Source: RBC074 sp964470555
Lineage (GTDB): Bacteria; Acidobacteriota; Blastocatellia; RBC074
Assembly: GCA_964470555.1 (NCBI GenBank)
Contig: CAYYDG010000035.1
Coordinates: 14,451-78,450, forward strand
DNA: 64,000 nucleotides
Direction of reading: 5' to 3'
Positions within the stretch are counted from its first letter, which is position 1; every line of letters starts with the position of its first letter. The notes below the pieces were generated by a model, which saw only the letters and a list, made by a program, of their open reading frames with translations, had not been told where the DNA came from and made no database searches. Of the stretch, positions 61,022 through 64,000 are shown in pieces. Made by a program: the position numbers and the translations under genes.

Positions 61022-62545
61022 TCAATCAATCGGTCGCCATTCGCGTCCGTCGCGCGCCATCAAATCTTCGGCCTCTTTCGGTCCCCAGGTTCCGGCGGCG
61101 TAATTCGGAAACGCGCGCGGCGGCAAAGCGCTCCAAACGTCCAGCACCGGTTCGATTTCGCTCCAGCCGATTTCGACCATGTCGGCGCGTTGGAACAAGG
61201 TCGCATCGCCGATCATGCAATCGTACATCAATCGTTCGTAGCCTGTGCTGGGGACTTTGCCGAAATGGTCTTCGTAATTGAAATCCATCTCCACCGCGCC
61301 CAGTCGCATCACCGGACCTGGGATTTTGGCGCCGAAACGCAGGCTGATGCCTTCGTCGGGTTGAATGTGAATAACCAACCGATTGGTTCGCAATCGTTCG
61401 ACTGGCGTATCGCGGAACAACGTCAACGGCGCGCTTTTGAATTGAATGGCGACTTCGGTGACGCGCTTCGGCAATCGTTTGCCTGTTCTGAGATAAAAGG
61501 GAACGCCCGCCCAGCGCCAGTTATCAATCATCAGTTTCAACGCGACAAAGGTTTCCGTCGTCGAATTCGCCGCCACATTGGCTTCCTGACGATAACCTGG
61601 GACGCGCTCGCCGTTGACTTCTCCTTCGCCGTATTGGCCGCGAATGGCATTGGCCAGCACGTCTTCCGGCGACATCGGAGCAATTGCGTGCAGTACCTTG
61701 GACTGTTCATTCCGCACTGCGTCGGCGTCAAAAGAAGTCGGCGGCTCCATTGCCGTCAACGACACCAGTTGAAACAAATGATTCGGAACCATGTCGCGCA
61801 ACGCGCCGGAGCTTTCGTAATAGCCGCCGCGTTTTTCCACGCCTACGGTTTCGGCTGCGGTGATCTGCACGTGGTCAATGTAGCGGCGATTCCAGATCGG
61901 TTCGAAGATGCCGTTGCTGAATCGAAAGACCAGAATGTTCTGCACGGTTTCTTTGCCCAGATAATGGTCAATTCGATAAATCTGCCGTTCATCGAGCACC
62001 CGGCGAATTTCGGCGTTCAGAGCTTTGGCCGAATCCAGGTCTCGGCCAAACGGTTTTTCTATGATGACTCGACGCCAACGCCCCTGGTCTTCATCCACCA
62101 ATCCAGCCGCGCCGAGTTGTCGCACCGTTTCGCCAAAAAAATTCGGCCCAATAGCCAGATAGAAAAAGTAATTGCCTTGTGTGTTGTGTTCTTTGTCGGC
62201 TTGTTCAATTGTGGCTTTCAGCCGCTGATAACTTTCGGGATCAGTGACATCGCCGCGGACGTAATGGATGCGACTACGAAACCAGTTCCATAGATTCTGA
62301 TCCACGTCGCTGGTGGCGTAGGTTTTGATGTCCGAGGTGATTTGATCGCGGAAGGCTTCGGTCGTCAGGTCGTTGCGCCCTGTGCAGACGATGGCGAATT
62401 CGCGCGACAACAAATTGGCTTTGGCCAGATTGTATAAAGCCGGGAAGAGTTTGCGTTTGGTCAGATCGCCGGTCGCCCCGAAAATCACCATCACACAAGG
62501 TTGAGCAGGGTCTCCGACAAAGTTCAACGGTTCAGTTTTCGACAT
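61022..62545 (-). CDS. zwf: Glucose-6-phosphate 1-dehydrogenase
   Basis: 507 residues from ATG 62545, supported by AAAGGAAA upstream and the normal length; 36 more residues in the frame are repeat-derived. NADP-binding GATGDLTKRKLFPALYNLAK, active-site RIDHYLGKETVQN, and late FAAKIPGPVMRLG-type sheet residues are present. It oxidises glucose-6-P to 6-phosphogluconolactone, the entry of the oxidative pentose phosphate pathway. gnd lies directly upstream; no lactonase gene is in the window. A CACAGAG repeat separates gnd and zwf. Confidence 0.96.
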   Translation of the reverse strand: MSKTEPLNFVGDPAQPCVMVIFGATGDLTKRKLFPALYNLAKANLLSREFAIVCTGRNDLTTEAFRDQITSDIKTYATSDVDQNLWNWFRSRIHYVRGDVTDPESYQRLKATIEQADKEHNTQGNYFFYLAIGPNFFGETVRQLGAAGLVDEDQGRWRRVIIEKPFGRDLDSAKALNAEIRRVLDERQIYRIDHYLGKETVQNILVFRFSNGIFEPIWNRRYIDHVQITAAETVGVEKRGGYYESSGALRDMVPNHLFQLVSLTAMEPPTSFDADAVRNEQSKVLHAIAPMSPEDVLANAIRGQYGEGEVNGERVPGYRQEANVAANSTTETFVALKLMIDNWRWAGVPFYLRTGKRLPKRVTEVAIQFKSAPLTLFRDTPVERLRTNRLVIHIQPDEGISLRFGAKIPGPVMRLGAVEMDFNYEDHFGKVPSTGYERLMYDCMIGDATLFQRADMVEIGWSEIEPVLDVWSALPPRAFPNYAAGTWGPKEAEDLMARDGREWRPID

Positions 62546-62578
62546 TGCGCTTTTCCTTTTTGGCATGTGGAAAATCCT

Positions 62579-62652
62579 GCCACAGAGCCTCAGAGGCACA
62601 GAGTAAACCAGGTGTTTTGAGTCTGTCTCAGTGGCTCCGTGTCTCTGTGGCA
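62579..62652. repeat. Decayed CACAGAG repeat with inverted arms
   Basis: GCCACAGAGCCTCAGAGGCA and CAGAG units, spacer, then CTCAGTGGCTCCGTGTCTCT and GTGGC. The zwf frame reads through it, which creates false starts at 62653 and 62566. Confidence 0.7.
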
Positions 62653-62677
62653 ATCCAATTTTGGTATTGGTTATAGA

Positions 62678-63661
62678 TCAACCGCCAGTCGGTTTTTCGA
62701 CGTGGCCACCGAATTTGTGGCGCATTGCCGACAAGACTTTTTCGGCAAAGGTATGTTCCTGGCGCGAACGGAAGCGCGTGAACAACGACGCTGCCAACAC
62801 ATCGGCGGGCACGGCTTCGTCAATCGCGGCTTGAATCGTCCAGCGTCCTTCGCCGGAATCCTGCACGTAGCCTGAATAATTCGACAGCGTCGGATTTTCG
62901 ACCAGCGCCATCGCCGTCAAATCCAGCAACCACGACACGACCACGCTGCCGCGTCGCCACAATTCGGCAATGTCCGCCAGGTTCAAATCGTATCGAAGCT
63001 CTTCGGGCAGAGAATCCTTGTTGGCGTTTTTCATGATGTCGAAGCCTTCGGCAAAGGCTTGCATCATTCCATATTCGATGCCGTTGTGAATCATCTTGAC
63101 GAAATGGCCTGCGCCAGCCGGGCCACAATGCAGATACCCTTCTTCGGCTGTTCCGCCCATCGTTTCGCGTCCGGGCGTGCGATCCAGTTCACCGCGTCCC
63201 GGAGCCAGCGTTTTCAAAATCGGTTCCAGATGCGCAAACGCTTCTTTCGCGCCGCCGACCATCAAACAATAACCGCGTTCAGCTCCCCAGACGCCGCCGC
63301 TGGTTCCGGCGTCAACGTAATGCAATCCGCGTTCGGCCAGCGATTTGGCGCGGCGAGCGTCGTCTTTGTAATTGGAATTGCCGCCGTCAATGATGATGTC
63401 TCCGGCGGACATATACTGCGCCAATTCGTTGACTGTATTTTCAGTCGCGGTTCCGGCGGGAACCATCACCCACACGGCGCGCGGGGCATCCAGTTTTTTG
63501 ACCAGGTCTTCCAACGAACTTGCGCCTTTGGCTCCGTCGGCTTCCAGCGCTTTGACGTTGTCGGGATTCAAATCGAAAACAGTGCATTCGTGACCGCCGC
63601 GTATCAATCGGCGCACCATGTTTCCGCCCATTCGGCCAAGTCCAATCATGCCTAATTGCAT
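62678..63661 (-). CDS. gnd: 6-phosphogluconate dehydrogenase, short (YqeC/GntZ-like) form
   Basis: 327 residues, the length of the NAD-preferring short family rather than the 470-residue form. Motifs: GLGRMGGNMVRRLI, DGGNSNYKDDARRAKSLAER, AGTSGGVWGAERGYCLMVGG, and the catalytic Lys in GPAGAGHFVKMIHNGIEYGM. It converts 6-phosphogluconate to ribulose-5-P in the cytosol. GAGGAG lies upstream of the ATG. It heads the gnd-zwf-debranching enzyme series on the minus strand. Confidence 0.95.
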   Translation of the reverse strand: MQLGMIGLGRMGGNMVRRLIRGGHECTVFDLNPDNVKALEADGAKGASSLEDLVKKLDAPRAVWVMVPAGTATENTVNELAQYMSAGDIIIDGGNSNYKDDARRAKSLAERGLHYVDAGTSGGVWGAERGYCLMVGGAKEAFAHLEPILKTLAPGRGELDRTPGRETMGGTAEEGYLHCGPAGAGHFVKMIHNGIEYGMMQAFAEGFDIMKNANKDSLPEELRYDLNLADIAELWRRGSVVVSWLLDLTAMALVENPTLSNYSGYVQDSGEGRWTIQAAIDEAVPADVLAASLFTRFRSRQEHTFAEKVLSAMRHKFGGHVEKPTGG

Positions 63662-63820
63662 GTCACTAACTCCTCTCAGGTTGGTTGAATTTTGATGTTT
63701 GAATTTCAGTTTGCAATCCGAATCGGCAGTCTAGTCGCTGGCCACAATAGTGACAAGATGAAGCTCTTCAAAAAAACAAACGTACAATGCGAGACGCAAA
63801 ATTTTCCATTCTCCAAGAAA

Positions 63821-63858
63821 AAACTGCCGCTACGGACTGTAATCCGTGGCGGCAGTTT
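63821..63858. terminator. Terminator between gnd upstream region and next gene
   Basis: AAACTGCCGCTACGGA pairs with TCCGTGGCGGCAGTTT around a 6-nt loop, with one T-G wobble. The A/T outer pairs give a U tract for the gene ending at 63904. Confidence 0.8.
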
Positions 63859-63903
63859 AGATTTGAAATCCAGACGCAACCATTTGTGCCTGGTCGTTTG
63901 TAG

Positions 63904-64000
63904 TTAGCAGCTCGGCGGGAAGACCGGGACGATGTAACTCATTCCGTTGTTCAATGTCAGGTGATGCAGGTTATGCCCCTGATTGAACGCTCCGGCTGAA
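63904..64000 (-). CDS. C-terminal end of an unidentified protein
   Basis: The last 31 residues of a minus-strand frame: SAGAFNQGHNLHHLTLNNGM, SYIVPVFPPSC and TAA. A strong terminator follows, which supports a real 3' end. It looks like the tail of a secreted beta-rich protein, but nothing more can be said. Confidence 0.4.
   Translation of the reverse strand, partial: SAGAFNQGHNLHHLTLNNGMSYIVPVFPPSC

Noticed and set aside
61190..62293. 367-codon plus-strand frame opposite zwf
   Set aside because: Shadow frame without recognisable domains.

Overview
The window most resembles a chromosomal segment of an Acidobacteriota genome of the Blastocatellia type. The evidence is the gene content: an Oar-like TonB-dependent protein with an N-terminal carboxypeptidase-regulatory domain, Ser/Thr kinases with WD40/TolB-like or sulfatase-modifying domains, an ECF sigma factor next to a kinase, DUF1549/DUF1553 and DUF1501 proteins, a TPR-ATPase and a complete Tol-Pal system. 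I saw no rRNA, tRNA, CRISPR array or transposase. One assembly gap of exactly 100 N lies inside a TPR-encoding repeat (53172-53271).

Layout. 1-7 kb: truncated ABC ATPase, HlyD adaptor, kinase-FGE fusion, PEGA protein, and a two-gene AAA ATPase/partner pair. 7-17 kb: Oar-like receptor, membrane protein, SH3 protein, patatin-BamA protein, glycine-zipper lipoprotein, quinone oxidoreductase. 17-25.6 kb: sugar kinase, MazF-type toxin-antitoxin pair, transaldolase, glucose-6-phosphate isomerase, secreted esterase-like protein. 25.7-35.2 kb: a lone ClpB-D2-like ATPase, then a peptide-secretion locus. 35-39.5 kb: kinase-propeller protein, ECF sigma factor and a broken TIR-domain gene. 39.7-42.3 kb: atpD-atpC and a small secreted protein. 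42.6-49 kb: the tol-pal operon, interrupted by two toxin-antitoxin modules. 49-58 kb: DUF1553 and DUF1501 genes separated by an aspartyl protease pair, a TPR-ATPase and a membrane glycosyltransferase-like gene. 58.5-64 kb: glycogen debranching enzyme, zwf and gnd.

The most notable region is 27.3-35.2 kb. A C39-peptidase ABC exporter with two N-terminal cyclic-nucleotide-binding domains overlaps a PpiC-like gene. Divergently, four small genes encode acidic leaders ending in Gly-Gly, followed by a HlyD adaptor. Two of the four precursors carry more than one Gly-Gly leader in a single polypeptide. One has a dockerin-like calcium-loop sequence as its cargo. All three promoter regions on the precursor side, and the one in front of the export genes, share the same bipartite motif with identical 28-nt spacing. 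On the precursor side it is followed by a hairpin whose stem sequence varies while pairing is kept. I infer a co-regulated, possibly cNMP-gated, multi-product peptide export system that I do not recognise as a described one.

A second theme is repeat load. Intergenic spaces are filled with short decayed tandem repeats of 7-9 bp, usually as a direct-repeat arm, a short spacer and the reverse-complement arm, plus MITE-like elements of about 100-230 bp and small palindromes. Several run into the 5' ends of genes and create false N-terminal extensions. A third theme is toxin decay: the HicA and YoeB toxin genes inside the tol-pal operon each carry a single in-frame TGA while their antitoxins stay open.

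Central carbon genes (transaldolase, isomerase, zwf, gnd, KDG-type kinase, debranching enzyme) suggest an active pentose phosphate pathway and glycogen turnover.
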